The notes: generated by a model not told the origin, from the letters alone. Shown: positions 45,171-55,188, counted from the stretch's first letter. The stretch: DNA of 64,000 bases from JBOFWL01 sp051653605 (GCA_051653605.1 JBOFWL010000139.1:186001-250000); one strand, 5' to 3'. Numbers and translations: made by a program.

Positions 45171-46586
45171 ATGTCAGATATTCTTCATTCTGTTAATATT
45201 TTATCAGCTTTTGCTACGGATGCCTATAAGGTGAGTCATTATTTTCAAATGCCACCCCATTCAGAGGCATCTCGCTTATATTTGGCGCCACGAAAACCTT
45301 ATACTACCGATATTACAGAATATACAATTTTTGGTATTCGATATTTTATTGAAAAATACCTCCGAAAGCCGCTTACAATAGAAGATATTCAACGTTGTAA
45401 AAATCTGATGAAGTCTTTTAATATTGGAGCTACTCCTTATCCTTTTCCGGAAAAGGGTTTAAATAAAATTGTTTCTCATTATGGGGGGTATTTGCCCCTT
45501 ACTATTACAGGGGTTCGAGAAGGGCACCTTTTAAGAGATTATAATCTTCCCTTAGTTGTTGTTGGATGCGATGATCCCGACCTCGTTTGGCTTCCTGGTT
45601 TTATAGAGACGGCGTTTCAGCGGAGTATTTGGTATCCATCAACGGTTGCAACTATTTCAAAGGCGGTTCGGAGCTTTCTCTTTAATTCTTTTAAAGAAAG
45701 CGTCGACGAAAATAATTTTTCAGTTCTAGATTATAAACTTCATGATTTTGGTGCTCGTGGTGCTACTTCTGGAGAAAGTGCTGCTTTGGGTGGCTTGGCT
45801 CACTTACTCAATTTTAATGGGACAGATACAATGGAGGCGGTGTTTTTAGGGCATACACTCTACGGTTCCTCTGTTGCCGACCTTGCTGCCTCAATTCCTG
45901 CTGCCGAGCATAGTACGGTTACCTCTTGGGGAGGTGATATTCAGGCAGAGAAAGAGGCCTTACTCAATCTTATCGAGCATTGTCATGTTCATGGAGATAA
46001 AATGTTCTCTTTTGTCTCCGATTCATACGATTTCTATCAATTTGTGGACACTGTTTGGGGTGATCCTAAAATCATCAACCTTATTAATAATTATAAGTTG
46101 CAGCCTGTAGTGCGCCCCGATTCTGGAGACCCTATCGAGGTAGTTCTTTACGCGTTAAATTCTTTGGCAAAAACATGGGGTTATACCATTAATAAGAAAG
46201 GATATAAGGTTTTAAATACAATTCGTATTATTCAGGGAGATGGAATGACAATTCCTCGTATTACAAGCCTTGTGAATGCAATGTTAGATCAAAAATTCAG
46301 TTCAGAAAATGTATCTTTTGGCATGGGCGGAGGCCTTCTCCAAAAATTTGATCGAGACTCAATGAGCTGGTCGATGAAGATGTATAAAATAAAGGTTGCT
46401 GGACAATGGAGAGACGTGCGTAAAAAGCCTGTCACGCAGGACAGTAAGATTGCGTATAATCCTGCGAATATTGTTGATGATAGTGATTGGGTTGTCCATT
46501 ACGAGCTTAAAAACGGAAGTCCTCAAGTTTACACCGAAGATTTTATTACGATTAAAAACCGTGTTCGAAGCAGTACAATTCTTTAA
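45171..46586 (+). CDS. nadV: Nicotinamide phosphoribosyltransferase
   Basis: 471 residues from the ATG at 45171 (AAGAGG site; longer in-frame extension overlaps the upstream gene). It makes nicotinamide mononucleotide from nicotinamide and PRPP. NAMPT-type signatures: FATDAYKVSHYFQMPP near residue 12, KLHDFGARGATSGESAALGG, RPDSGDP, and the segment SFGMGGGLLQKFDRDSMSWS, which matches animal and bacterial NAMPT/NadV more than nicotinate enzymes (PncB). It recycles nicotinamide such as that released by the sirtuin at 8310. Part of a plus-strand run nadV-ridA-lysA. Confidence 0.9.
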   Translation: MSDILHSVNILSAFATDAYKVSHYFQMPPHSEASRLYLAPRKPYTTDITEYTIFGIRYFIEKYLRKPLTIEDIQRCKNLMKSFNIGATPYPFPEKGLNKIVSHYGGYLPLTITGVREGHLLRDYNLPLVVVGCDDPDLVWLPGFIETAFQRSIWYPSTVATISKAVRSFLFNSFKESVDENNFSVLDYKLHDFGARGATSGESAALGGLAHLLNFNGTDTMEAVFLGHTLYGSSVADLAASIPAAEHSTVTSWGGDIQAEKEALLNLIEHCHVHGDKMFSFVSDSYDFYQFVDTVWGDPKIINLINNYKLQPVVRPDSGDPIEVVLYALNSLAKTWGYTINKKGYKVLNTIRIIQGDGMTIPRITSLVNAMLDQKFSSENVSFGMGGGLLQKFDRDSMSWSMKMYKIKVAGQWRDVRKKPVTQDSKIAYNPANIVDDSDWVVHYELKNGSPQVYTEDFITIKNRVRSSTIL

Positions 46587-46614
46587 AATAATACACTAGT
46601 TTTGAGAGGTTGAT

Positions 46615-46998
46615 ATGAAAAAACAAATTCGCACCGAAAATGCTCCTAAAGCGATTGGCCCGTATTCTCAAGCGATAGAAATGCAAGGCTGGGTATTCGT
46701 TTCAGGGCAGATACCCGTTGATCCTAAAACAGGGCAAATATCCTCTGAAGTTGCCGATCAAGCTAAACAGGCACTATCAAACATCAAAGCTATCTTAGAA
46801 GAAGCAGGATGCTCTATGAATGATGTTGTTCGTTGTGGGATATTCCTCAGTAATATGGACGATTTTTCTACAATTAACGCCGAATATGAACGCTTTTTCT
46901 CAGAACCCTACCCAGCAAGAGCTACTGTTGAAGTTCGACGTCTCCCTAAAGATGTGCTTGTTGAGATCGATGCAATTGCTTGTAAAACAATGAAATAA
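46615..46998 (+). CDS. ridA: RidA family enamine/imine deaminase
   Basis: 127 residues, exact size for RidA. Signatures: APKAIGPYSQAIE near residue 10, FVSGQIPVDPKTGQI near 28, and the C-terminal RidA pattern PARATVEVRRLPKDVLVEIDAIA with the conserved substrate-binding Arg. It hydrolyses reactive 2-aminoacrylate-type intermediates produced by PLP enzymes. Gene start 28 nt after nadV, with GAGAGG upstream. Next gene is lysA, itself a PLP enzyme. Confidence 0.94.
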   Translation: MKKQIRTENAPKAIGPYSQAIEMQGWVFVSGQIPVDPKTGQISSEVADQAKQALSNIKAILEEAGCSMNDVVRCGIFLSNMDDFSTINAEYERFFSEPYPARATVEVRRLPKDVLVEIDAIACKTMK

Positions 46999-47094
46999 AT
47001 AAAAACATCTAGCTTTTTCTTACTGGTTGATCGTAGAATTTTTTCATTCTCATTATCTTTAATATGAAAATACATTTTGACTAAGGTGGATTTT

Positions 47095-48336
47095 GTGCAT
47101 ACAATACAAAACAATCAACTTTTCTGTGAAAACCTCTCCCTTGAGAGTATTGCCCAACAATATGGCACGCCTCTCTATGTTTATTCTCTAAAAAAATTAA
47201 ATGACAACATAAAAAAAATCAAAGATGTGTTCGATGCAACTTGCCCAAAAGGTTTGGTTTGCTATGCAGTTAAAGCAAATAGCCATCGAGCTATCCTTAA
47301 TCATTTTTCATCGTGTGGCATGGGCTTTGATATTGTCTCAAATGGAGAGATGCAGAAAGTTATTGATGTGCAAGGGCACCTTAGAAATGTTGTCTATTCT
47401 GGGAGCGCTAAAACTCCTGATGAAATTAAAATTGCTATCGAAAATGATATTTTCATGTTGAATGCAGAATCTTTATGGGAAGTTGAACAAGCTTCTATGG
47501 CAGCACAATTGTTGAATAAAACAGCTCACATTGCCCTTCGAGTTAATCCTTACGTCGACCCTCAAACACACAAGAATATTTCTACAGGCGTGAAGGGAGC
47601 AAAATTTGGAATCCCAAAGGATGATATTATTGAGGTAGCGCAGGCTGTATCTCGATTAAAAAACGTTAAATTGATAGGGCTTTCTTGCCATATTGGATCG
47701 ATGGTAGCTAGCATACAACCTTTTCTAAACATGTTAGAAGTTGTTGAAAAGCTCGCTGCAACCCTTAAAAAAGATCATGATTCTCTAAAATATGTAGATT
47801 TGGGTGGAGGATTTCCTATCACCTATATTGATGAGCAAGAAATTGACTATCATCAATTGTTTACGGCGTATAATAAAGCTCTAGAGCCATTGGGGCTTAT
47901 TCCCATTATTGAGCCAGGACGCTCTCTTGTGGGTAATGTGGGGGCTTTGATTGCACAGGTCGTTCATATAAAAGAAAGCGCAGGGGTGATGTTTGCCTTT
48001 CTTAATGCAGGATTTACCGAACTCATTCGCCCAGCACTATATCAAGCTGCTCACCGTATTATTCCGCTTTCTCCCAAAGGAAAATTACAGCATTATCAGG
48101 TTGTCGGCCCTATTTGTGAGTCTACAGACCTATTTTCCGAAGATTGCCCCCTCGAAATTCAAGATGGCTCTTATGTTCTGCTTGAAAATGCGGGTGCCTA
48201 TGCAGCATGTATGGCTTCTAACTATAATATGCGTCCTAGAGTGGCAGAAGTTCTTGTTGATGGTAGTAAATCTATCGTTTTAACACCACGCCAAGAGCTA
48301 AAATCTCTTTGGCAGAACGAAATTCAGTCATTTTAG
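47095..48336 (+). CDS. lysA: Diaminopimelate decarboxylase
   Basis: 413 residues from a GTG at 47095, 5 nt after AAGGTGG; a TTG at 47077 is an alternative. This PLP enzyme of fold type III converts meso-diaminopimelate to lysine. The PLP lysine is K60 in CYAVKANSH. Other landmarks: GFDIVSNGEMQK, SCHIGSM, DLGGGFPI, EPGRSLVGNVG, and GPICESTDLF (substrate Cys and Glu). Its TAG stop (48334-48336) overlaps the stop of the convergent dppF by 3 bases. Confidence 0.93.
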   Translation: MHTIQNNQLFCENLSLESIAQQYGTPLYVYSLKKLNDNIKKIKDVFDATCPKGLVCYAVKANSHRAILNHFSSCGMGFDIVSNGEMQKVIDVQGHLRNVVYSGSAKTPDEIKIAIENDIFMLNAESLWEVEQASMAAQLLNKTAHIALRVNPYVDPQTHKNISTGVKGAKFGIPKDDIIEVAQAVSRLKNVKLIGLSCHIGSMVASIQPFLNMLEVVEKLAATLKKDHDSLKYVDLGGGFPITYIDEQEIDYHQLFTAYNKALEPLGLIPIIEPGRSLVGNVGALIAQVVHIKESAGVMFAFLNAGFTELIRPALYQAAHRIIPLSPKGKLQHYQVVGPICESTDLFSEDCPLEIQDGSYVLLENAGAYAACMASNYNMRPRVAEVLVDGSKSIVLTPRQELKSLWQNEIQSF

Positions 48337-49307
48337 TCGGTAAAAAAACAAGCAACGGAATGATTCTGGTGATTTTCTATCAAGTTTGGAGCGGATTTTA
48401 AGCAGATGTCTTGACGTTTTGAGCAAATAGACACATAGGGGCAGGCATCTTCGGGGATTGTTTCGAGGGATGATTCCAGAGGCGAAACGCTAGAGGCTTT
48501 GTGTAGCTTTTTTTGGCGTATCAATGGCGCTGAATCTAAAAATTTCTGAGTATAGGGATGCTTTGGGCTTGAAAAAATACTCTTAGCCGAGGCAGCCTCT
48601 ACAATTTTTCCTCCATACATTACAAGAACTCTATCAGCGAAGTTGTTGATAATGCTAAGATCATGTGTGATAAATAGATAGGATATTCCACGTTCTTGTT
48701 GAATATTTTTAAGTAACTGAATAATCTGAGCTTTTATTGAAACGTCTAAAGCGGAAACTGCCTCATCAGCGATAAGTAACTTTGGATTTAATGCTAATGC
48801 TCGAGCAATACCAATTCGTTGGCGTTGCCCTCCAGAAAATTGATGAGGATAAAGCTTAAGATGGCTTTCTTCAAGCCCGCAAAGTTCTAAAGTGTCTATA
48901 ATATGTTTGTAGAACATTTTATTTGCTGAGGGGAAGATTTTATGAGCAAGAAGCGCCTCTCCAATTAATTCCCCAACACTCATTCTTGGATTTAAAGACG
49001 AATAAGGGTCTTGAAAAACCATTTGTATTTCTTTTCGAAAAGGGATCATTTTTTTAGAGTTTAGGCTAGAAAGATCCACATGATTATAAATAATTTCCCC
49101 AGAATAAATGGGAATCAATCGCAGAATAGCTCGACCTAAACTTGTTTTCCCCGATCCAGACTCTCCAACTAACGCAACAGTTTCGCCCTCTTTGATGTCA
49201 AAGGAAACATTATCCACAGCTTTATTGAATTTTTGAGATTTTTTTGAGATCCAAGATGTCTTGATCGGATAATAAACACATAAATTTTTAATTTCTAAAA
49301 GGCTCAT
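48333..49307 (-). CDS. dppF: Oligopeptide ABC transporter ATPase (OppF/DppF)
   Basis: 324 residues. Walker A GESGSGKTSLGRAIL near residue 48, Q-loop MVFQDPYSSLNPRMSVGE, signature SGGQRQRIGIARAL, Walker B LLIADEAVSALD, and H-loop FITHDLS. The C-terminal oligopeptide ABC extension ends with the cysteine cluster (PYVSICSKRQDICLKSAPN) typical of the OppD/F branch. Its ATG overlaps the dppD stop (ATGA). Last gene of the importer operon and convergent with lysA. Confidence 0.92.
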   Translation of the reverse strand: MSLLEIKNLCVYYPIKTSWISKKSQKFNKAVDNVSFDIKEGETVALVGESGSGKTSLGRAILRLIPIYSGEIIYNHVDLSSLNSKKMIPFRKEIQMVFQDPYSSLNPRMSVGELIGEALLAHKIFPSANKMFYKHIIDTLELCGLEESHLKLYPHQFSGGQRQRIGIARALALNPKLLIADEAVSALDVSIKAQIIQLLKNIQQERGISYLFITHDLSIINNFADRVLVMYGGKIVEAASAKSIFSSPKHPYTQKFLDSAPLIRQKKLHKASSVSPLESSLETIPEDACPYVSICSKRQDICLKSAPNLIENHQNHSVACFFTD

Positions 49308-50224
49308 AAACTATCTCCTAAGGGGTAGAAACAGGTATTGGGGCTATCTGTGAAGCATTTTTTTTGGGCTTTCGGGCACCTTGGTGCAAAAGCACACATT
49401 GTAGCAGGGTTTGCCCAGATAGGAAGAGCTTTCGCGGCTGGAATAGGAATCATTTTTTCGGCAGAGTCCAATAATGCAGCAGTGTAGGGATGCGTTGCTT
49501 GATCATTAAGAAGTTGAGGTATGGATAGTTGTTCAACCAATCTCCCGCTATACATAATAAGTAGATCCTCTGCAGTATCAACAACGACGCCAAGATCATG
49601 TGTGATAAGGAGTAAGGCAGTGCCTAATTCCTGCTGTAAATTTCGGATGAGCTGTAAAATTTGGGCTTGAATTGTCACATCGAGAGCCGTGGTTGGCTCA
49701 TCAGCGATGAGAATTTTGGGACGACAAACCAATGCGATTGCTATCATTATACGTTGCCTCATTCCTCCAGATAGCTCGTGAGGGTAAAGAGACGCTGTGA
49801 GGGTTGGATCTTTGAAGCCCGTTAAGGCAATCATATCAAGCATTCGCGCTCTGGCTTGGCGTCTACTGAGGAATTCATGAGCTTGTATTGTCTCTATAAT
49901 TTGTTCTCCAGCGGTAAAAACTGGGTTTAAGGCGGTCATGGGCTCTTGAAAAATCATGGAAATCTCTTTCCCTCTGATTAATTCTAAGTCCTTTTCAGGC
50001 ATTGTTAATAGATTTTGACCTTGATAGAGGATTTCTCCCTCACAATGTGTATTTGGAGGAAGAAGCCCCATTATTGCCAATGCGATAGAGCTTTTTCCAG
50101 ATCCAGATTCGCCCGCAATTGCCATTCGATTATGAGGAGCAATCGAAAAATTCAGTTTATCAACGGCAGATTTAGTGCTTTCAGGGTAGGTAATGGATAG
50201 ATTTTTTATTTCTAATAATGGCAT
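49304..50224 (-). CDS. dppD: Oligopeptide ABC transporter ATPase (OppD/DppD)
   Basis: 306 residues. Walker A GESGSGKSSIALAIM near residue 38, MIFQEPMTALNPVFTAGEQI, signature SGGMRQRIMIAIAL, Walker B ILIADEPTTALD, H-loop LITHDLG, and a C-terminal Cys-containing oligo-HPY region (MCAFAPRCPKAQKKC). It powers peptide import together with DppF. It lies 9 nt after dppC. Confidence 0.92.
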   Translation of the reverse strand: MPLLEIKNLSITYPESTKSAVDKLNFSIAPHNRMAIAGESGSGKSSIALAIMGLLPPNTHCEGEILYQGQNLLTMPEKDLELIRGKEISMIFQEPMTALNPVFTAGEQIIETIQAHEFLSRRQARARMLDMIALTGFKDPTLTASLYPHELSGGMRQRIMIAIALVCRPKILIADEPTTALDVTIQAQILQLIRNLQQELGTALLLITHDLGVVVDTAEDLLIMYSGRLVEQLSIPQLLNDQATHPYTAALLDSAEKMIPIPAAKALPIWANPATMCAFAPRCPKAQKKCFTDSPNTCFYPLGDSL

Positions 50225-50233
50225 TAGGTGGCC

Positions 50234-51103
50234 TCACTCTTTAGGGGAGATAGCTTCTCGAAGCCCCTCTCCCACGAGGTTGATAGAGATAATTGTTAAT
50301 AATATGGAAACACCAGGAGCAAGCCATATCCAAGGTCTGTTGATGAGGGTGTAGGGAGTTTGAGCTGCCTGAATCATATTTCCCCAAGTTGGAGTAGGTT
50401 GAGGTGCCCCCAAGCCTAAAAAAGAAAGCCCTGCCTCGGTTAGTATTACCCCTGCAACAGAAAGCGTCATAGAAACGATAGCATAGGCGTAGGTATTAGG
50501 AAGTAAATGCCTCCAGATTCGGCGAATGGGCGAAATTCCAAGGGCTTCGGCTGCGAGCATAAATTCTTGCTCTTTTAAACTGAGAATTTGCCCTCGGATT
50601 AAGCGAGATAGCCCAGTCCAACCTAGTAATCCAAGTATTACAGCGGTAAGATAAATTCGACTATCAGGAGGAAATCCTGCTCCAAAAGTGGCACTGAGTG
50701 TAATGGCAAAAGGTAAAAATGGGAAAGAATTCACAATTTCAGTGAATCTCATCAGAATAAAATCCACCTTTCCTCCGTAAAATCCAGAAATTCCTCCTAT
50801 CAAGCATCCTAAAAATGTGCTGATGAAAGTAGCAAGGAAACTGATTTGCAATGATATCCGACCTCCGTGGAGTAATCTTACCAATACATCTCGTCCAAGC
50901 TCATCTGTTCCCAGAGGATGAGCCCAAGATGGAGGGCTGTAAGAGAGAGAATAATTAATTTCGTCTCTTCCATAGGGAATAAAAAAAGGGAGAATAATAA
51001 CAATAGTGACAATCATTCCAAAGCAGATTAACCCAGCATAGGCGGTTTTATTTTTTTTGAAGCGTTCCCAAATTAATTGAGAGGGAGATACTTGTTTTAT
51101 CAT
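50234..51103 (-). CDS. dppC: Oligopeptide ABC transporter permease (OppC/DppC)
   Basis: 289 residues, about six helices. N-terminal OppC-like segment WERFKKNKTAYAGLICFGMI, then HPLGTDELGRDVLVRLLHGGRISLQI near residue 60, and the EAA loop EQEFMLAAEALGISPIRRIWRHLLPN near 180. Its ATG shares one base with the dppB stop (TGATG). Confidence 0.93.
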   Translation of the reverse strand: MIKQVSPSQLIWERFKKNKTAYAGLICFGMIVTIVIILPFFIPYGRDEINYSLSYSPPSWAHPLGTDELGRDVLVRLLHGGRISLQISFLATFISTFLGCLIGGISGFYGGKVDFILMRFTEIVNSFPFLPFAITLSATFGAGFPPDSRIYLTAVILGLLGWTGLSRLIRGQILSLKEQEFMLAAEALGISPIRRIWRHLLPNTYAYAIVSMTLSVAGVILTEAGLSFLGLGAPQPTPTWGNMIQAAQTPYTLINRPWIWLAPGVSILLTIISINLVGEGLREAISPKE

Positions 51104-52077
51104 CAGATACGCACCCTAGGGTCTACCAGAGCATTTCCAATATCGGCTAGTAGACTTCCAAATAATGTCAATAATGAAAAAAACATGTTGAGAGTCATTA
51201 CAAGATTGTAATCTCGCCCAATAATGGCGGAATATAGTTCACGCCCAATTCCCGGCCAAACAAAAATTGTCTCTAGAAGAATAGAGCCCCCAAATAATCC
51301 AGGAAGATAAAGACCTGTAAGAATAACGATAGGTATTAATGCATTTCGAAAAGCATGTTTGTAGATGACAATTGCCCCTCGAAGCCCTTTAGCACGGGCT
51401 GTGCGTATATAATCTTGTTTCAATACCTCGAGCATTGCCCCTCTCATGTATCTGATAAGAGCAGCCATTGATCCAAGCACAATTACCAAAAGAGGAAGAA
51501 CCATATGTTTAAGTACGTCAATAAGATAGGAAAACCCTTGAAGTGATTCCCCAGCAGAAGACATTCCACTAATAGGAAATAGAGGAATCTTTATTGAAAA
51601 GAGAAAGATGACAAGAATTGCCGTAAAAAATGAGGGGATGCAAAAACCAATAAGGCTGAAAATTGTCCAAAAGCGATCAAAAAGCTGTCCTTTTTTTACA
51701 GCAGATATAATCCCTATAGGTATAGAGATTAAAAAGGCTAAGATAAATCCACCGATATTTAAGATAAATGAATTTCGAATAAAAGGGCCAATGATTTCTT
51801 TTACCGGGCGCCTGTAGACAAAAGAGTCTCCAAAATCACCCTGAATCATTCTTCCAGCCCATTGTAAATATTGAATAGCCAATGGTTTATCCAATCCTAG
51901 TAAGCGTCGAACTTCTAGTCGACGTTCTGCTGTCACGTTGGCGCCGGCTCCAAGGTATACATCTACAGGGTCACCAGGCATGGATCGAGTAATAATAAAA
52001 AGAACAATAGATATGATAAATAGAATTGGTATCATGTGAAAAACTCGTTTAATGATGAATAATACTATATTATTCAT
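51103..52077 (-). CDS. dppB: Oligopeptide ABC transporter permease (OppB/DppB)
   Basis: 324 residues from the ATG at 52077, which overlaps the binding-protein stop (ATGAATAA) and has GAGGTGG upstream within that gene. OppB features: MIPILFIISIVLFIITRSMPGDP near residue 15, the EAA loop KQDYIRTARAKGLRGAIVIYKHAFRNALIP near 215, and VWPGIGRELYSAI. Channel half for peptide import. Confidence 0.92.
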   Translation of the reverse strand: MNNIVLFIIKRVFHMIPILFIISIVLFIITRSMPGDPVDVYLGAGANVTAERRLEVRRLLGLDKPLAIQYLQWAGRMIQGDFGDSFVYRRPVKEIIGPFIRNSFILNIGGFILAFLISIPIGIISAVKKGQLFDRFWTIFSLIGFCIPSFFTAILVIFLFSIKIPLFPISGMSSAGESLQGFSYLIDVLKHMVLPLLVIVLGSMAALIRYMRGAMLEVLKQDYIRTARAKGLRGAIVIYKHAFRNALIPIVILTGLYLPGLFGGSILLETIFVWPGIGRELYSAIIGRDYNLVMTLNMFFSLLTLFGSLLADIGNALVDPRVRI

Positions 52078-53758
52078 CAGATAGTTCCACCTCGTCAATC
52101 ACAGCATACCAAGGGCGTAAAGAGGATGTTTTCAAATTTTTCACACGACGGTTAACTAAATCTGTAAAATAATTGGTATAAAGAGGCAGCATAGGCATAT
52201 CTTCATTTAAAATTAACACGTGTTCTTGCCACAGTGCCTTAAAAATATCTCTATCTAGGCTTCGCTTCATTCTGTCAAGAAGTTCATCGAGTATAAAATT
52301 AGTATATTGCCCAGTATTGCTTCCTCCGCGTTTATTGAGGCGAGAATGCCAAACATTATAAGGAGAAGGAATTGCAGCCTCGCTTAAGGCCATGTTATAC
52401 ATATGAAATCCCGAGCGTTCATTATAAACTTTATCGATGAGAGATGTGAAATCAATCTGCTGAATACGTATTTCTAGCCCTAGGCTCTTGTAGTTGTCCA
52501 GTAATACGGGAATAATGACATCAACAATAGGGTTATCTTTTGTGGCAACCCAATCTAAAGAGAATTTTACCCCATCTTTATATCGAAATCCATCAGATTC
52601 CATTATCCAACCTGCATTTTCGAGCAATTCTGAGGCTTTTTCTGGAGAATAATGATAAGAAATCATTTTTTCTTCTAGAGAATCATCGTAAGTCCAATAT
52701 ATTTTAGACATAGGTGCATCAACAAGATCGGAAAGCCCTTTAAAATAGATATCACCAATGGCTTTTCGGTTTAATCCATAGCTTAGTGCCTGACGAACTC
52801 GTTTATCATCAGTGGGGGCAATAGATGAGTTAAACATTAAATAGCCATACCCATGACGTGGATACTGAATTCGATCAATAAAACCTGTTTTATTAGCGGT
52901 AATTAGCTTTTCAGGCTCACTTATTGAGGGAAGAATATCGATTTCGCCTCTTACTAGCTCTTGAACATCTGTTGAGGGGCTAACATTTTTAATGATAATT
53001 TTTTTTATCTTGGGAGGGGTTCCGTGGTAATTGGGATTTGCTTCGAGTAATGCAAATTGTTTAGGCTTGTATTCTTTGAGAATATAAGCTCCCGTTCCGG
53101 AAAGGTCTCTCATTTTAGCTTTGATGGGGCTAACATCGCCATGGTTGTATGCGTAGAATTTGCTGTCCATAACAGTGATAGATACGAGGGCAAGATTACT
53201 AAAAAGAGGTTCTTTGAAGTTGATTCGAACAGTATAGTCGTCAATTTTTTCTACGCCACGAAAAATCTTGGTTTTCCCTTGAGAATACTCCTCATAACCA
53301 AGCATATCTTGCACGGCAGAAGCAAAACGGCCGTCGTAGGATGGATCAGCGAGAACTTTTGCAGAGAAAACCACATCATCAGCGGTCATTTCGTTTCCAG
53401 AATGGAATTTTATCCCTTTTTTGAGTTTTACAGTGTAAGATTTGCCGTCAGATGATACTGTTGGCATTGTTTCCGCTAGATAGGGAATAAAATTCCCTTG
53501 TTCATCAAGAGAAAGGAGGCTTTCGAATACTAATGATGTCACTTGTACGTCATAAGCGGTTACATAATATATAGGTAGGAAGTTTCCTGACATTTCGAGG
53601 CTTCCAACAACGAGGGTATCCTTAGCATTGGCGCGTTTTAGAGCAGGATTTGACTTTGTGGAGTCTAAAAAAGCGGGGCTTAACAGAGATCCTTGAACGT
53701 CTTGGCCTCCACACGAGGACAAAATAGCTAAAAAAGCTGGTATCCAAAATTTCTTCAT
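52070..53758 (-). CDS. Oligopeptide-binding lipoprotein (SBP family 5)
   Basis: 562 residues. The lipobox LSSC places the lipidated Cys at residue 16, matured by Lgt, Lsp and the Lnt encoded at 34250. The SBP-5 signature region YTVKLKKGIKFHSGNEMTADDVVFSAK is near residue 110; VRQALSYGLNRKAI is near 315. It captures peptides (or related solutes) in the periplasm for DppBCDF. First gene of the operon, AGGAG before the ATG. The solute class is inferred from the family; nickel or sugars cannot be excluded. Confidence 0.9.
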   Translation of the reverse strand: MKKFWIPAFLAILSSCGGQDVQGSLLSPAFLDSTKSNPALKRANAKDTLVVGSLEMSGNFLPIYYVTAYDVQVTSLVFESLLSLDEQGNFIPYLAETMPTVSSDGKSYTVKLKKGIKFHSGNEMTADDVVFSAKVLADPSYDGRFASAVQDMLGYEEYSQGKTKIFRGVEKIDDYTVRINFKEPLFSNLALVSITVMDSKFYAYNHGDVSPIKAKMRDLSGTGAYILKEYKPKQFALLEANPNYHGTPPKIKKIIIKNVSPSTDVQELVRGEIDILPSISEPEKLITANKTGFIDRIQYPRHGYGYLMFNSSIAPTDDKRVRQALSYGLNRKAIGDIYFKGLSDLVDAPMSKIYWTYDDSLEEKMISYHYSPEKASELLENAGWIMESDGFRYKDGVKFSLDWVATKDNPIVDVIIPVLLDNYKSLGLEIRIQQIDFTSLIDKVYNERSGFHMYNMALSEAAIPSPYNVWHSRLNKRGGSNTGQYTNFILDELLDRMKRSLDRDIFKALWQEHVLILNEDMPMLPLYTNYFTDLVNRRVKNLKTSSLRPWYAVIDEVELSDE

Positions 53759-53806
53759 CGTAGATCTCCTTTTAAAGTGCTATAGTATAACAACGTATTA
53801 TTTTAC

Positions 53807-53835
53807 ATTATACTTTTCTTTCAAGCCTAAGTCAA
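53807..53835 (-). promoter_or_regulatory. Promoter of the oligopeptide importer operon
   Basis: Minus-strand TTGACT, 17-nt spacer, TATAAT, about 50 nt before the ATG at 53758. Confidence 0.78.
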
Positions 53836-53871
53836 TAAAAAGGATTGGGGAATCCCTAAGGGAGGTAAAAC

Positions 53872-53900
53872 TTGCAAAAAGGAGCTAAAAATCGTATACT
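53872..53900 (+). promoter_or_regulatory. Promoter of the acyltransferase pair
   Basis: TTGCAA (53872-53877), 17-nt spacer, TATACT (53895-53900), implying a leader of about 145 nt before the gene at 54052. The leader shows no clear riboswitch fold. Confidence 0.6.
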
Positions 53901-54051
53901 AGTTCGTAGAGTTTGTTTTTAAGGCTTGTTATGTTTAGATATCTACCCTGTATAACCCAAATTGTCAGTTATATATCCATAATTTAACAAACATATAATA
54001 TCCAATATGGAACAATACCGTGTTGTCCCTTTCCAGAATAGAGGTATAGGT

Positions 54052-55152
54052 ATGAAGACAAAAGTTATTATTGAAGATCAAAATATCACCTGGACGAAGG
54101 CTATAGCGTGTCTTTTAGTTGTTATCGTGCATGCAGCAGAACAATGGCACTATACATATAGTGCTAATACAAGGGTATTCCTTATGACATCATTTATTAT
54201 TGCTGTTGGTCGGGTTGCTGTGCCGTTATTTTTTATGATAAGTGGGCATTTATTGTTCTCTAAAAATGTGGAGCCTACATCAAAAATTGTATGGATGCGT
54301 TTTCAGTCTATTTTTCGCCCTTTGGTGTTTTTTTTCATTGTGTATTATCTTTATCAGGTGGTAAGTGGGCATGGATGGAACCCTGTTGGTAGTGATTTCT
54401 TAGCAAAGAATATAGCTCACTTGTGGTATTTGGGCTTTATGTTGCCTGTGTATACATTTTCTCCGTTTATTCGTCCACCTCGATTGCTTAATCGAAAACA
54501 GGGCTTGTTCTTATTTGGAATGATTTTCTTCATTTTTATTGTGACGGAATCCTTGATGGCAAAGCCTTTTCCTTTTATGGCGAGCTATTATTTCAATCAG
54601 CCCTTGCTATATATGATGATAGGATATGTACTTAAATACGCTGCTTTAAGAAATCGATCGCTTTCTCTTACTATATGGATTTTCTTTGGGTTTATTCTAT
54701 TAACAATGATTAATTACATTTTGATTATTGCTGCTAGTAATGAATTAGTATTTAAAGTTCCTGGGTGGGGGATTTCTCTTCATATTTTAGAATATATGTT
54801 TGGAAATCAAGGGGAGATTCTTGAAAGTTTCAAGACATTAGGTGTGCTGATCCAGTCTGCCCTGTTATTTTATTTTCTCCAGTCTATGCATCCTCAAAAC
54901 ATTAAAAATTCCTTTTTGAAAATTCAGGTGGCATTTTTATCTTATATCTCTAGACATTCTTTGACAATTTATGGTTGGCACATGATGTATATCCATATTA
55001 TTCATAATATTGCATTAGCAATGCAGATGAGATATGCACTACCTGTAATTTTTATGGGATCAATCCCATGTGCGTTGGCATCGGGTTATGCTTGGCAATA
55101 CATAAAAGAGGGATTTCTCTATTGTTGGAGAAAAAATAGAGGTTTAAAGTAA
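54052..55152 (+). CDS. Acyltransferase-3 family membrane protein
   Basis: 366 residues from the ATG at 54052 (AGAGG site 8 nt upstream); an ATG at 54007 lacks a ribosome site but is possible. About ten membrane helices. Acyltransferase-3 signs: ITWTKAIACLLVVIVHAAEQW with the conserved His in the first helix, VGRVAVPLFFMISGHLLF near residue 60, and HLWYLGFMLPVYTFSPFI near 125. Such proteins O-acylate cell-surface sugars or lipids; the target is unknown. Followed by plsC after 36 nt. Confidence 0.87.
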   Translation: MKTKVIIEDQNITWTKAIACLLVVIVHAAEQWHYTYSANTRVFLMTSFIIAVGRVAVPLFFMISGHLLFSKNVEPTSKIVWMRFQSIFRPLVFFFIVYYLYQVVSGHGWNPVGSDFLAKNIAHLWYLGFMLPVYTFSPFIRPPRLLNRKQGLFLFGMIFFIFIVTESLMAKPFPFMASYYFNQPLLYMMIGYVLKYAALRNRSLSLTIWIFFGFILLTMINYILIIAASNELVFKVPGWGISLHILEYMFGNQGEILESFKTLGVLIQSALLFYFLQSMHPQNIKNSFLKIQVAFLSYISRHSLTIYGWHMMYIHIIHNIALAMQMRYALPVIFMGSIPCALASGYAWQYIKEGFLYCWRKNRGLK

Positions 55153-55188
55153 GTTATCGTTGAGGAAACTGATTTCCAGGGATTTTAT

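Noticed and set aside
53841..53866. ATTGGGGAATCCCT near 53844 resembling ATTGGGGAAATCCCT near 62955, possible shared operator.
   Set aside because: The copies differ by an insertion, occupy different positions relative to promoters, and the match is short; chance is likely.
53872..53925. A TTG-initiated 16-codon frame after GGGAGGT, possible leader peptide.
   Set aside because: Its start overlaps the TTGCAA -35 element and most of it lies upstream of the predicted transcription start, so it would not be in the mRNA.
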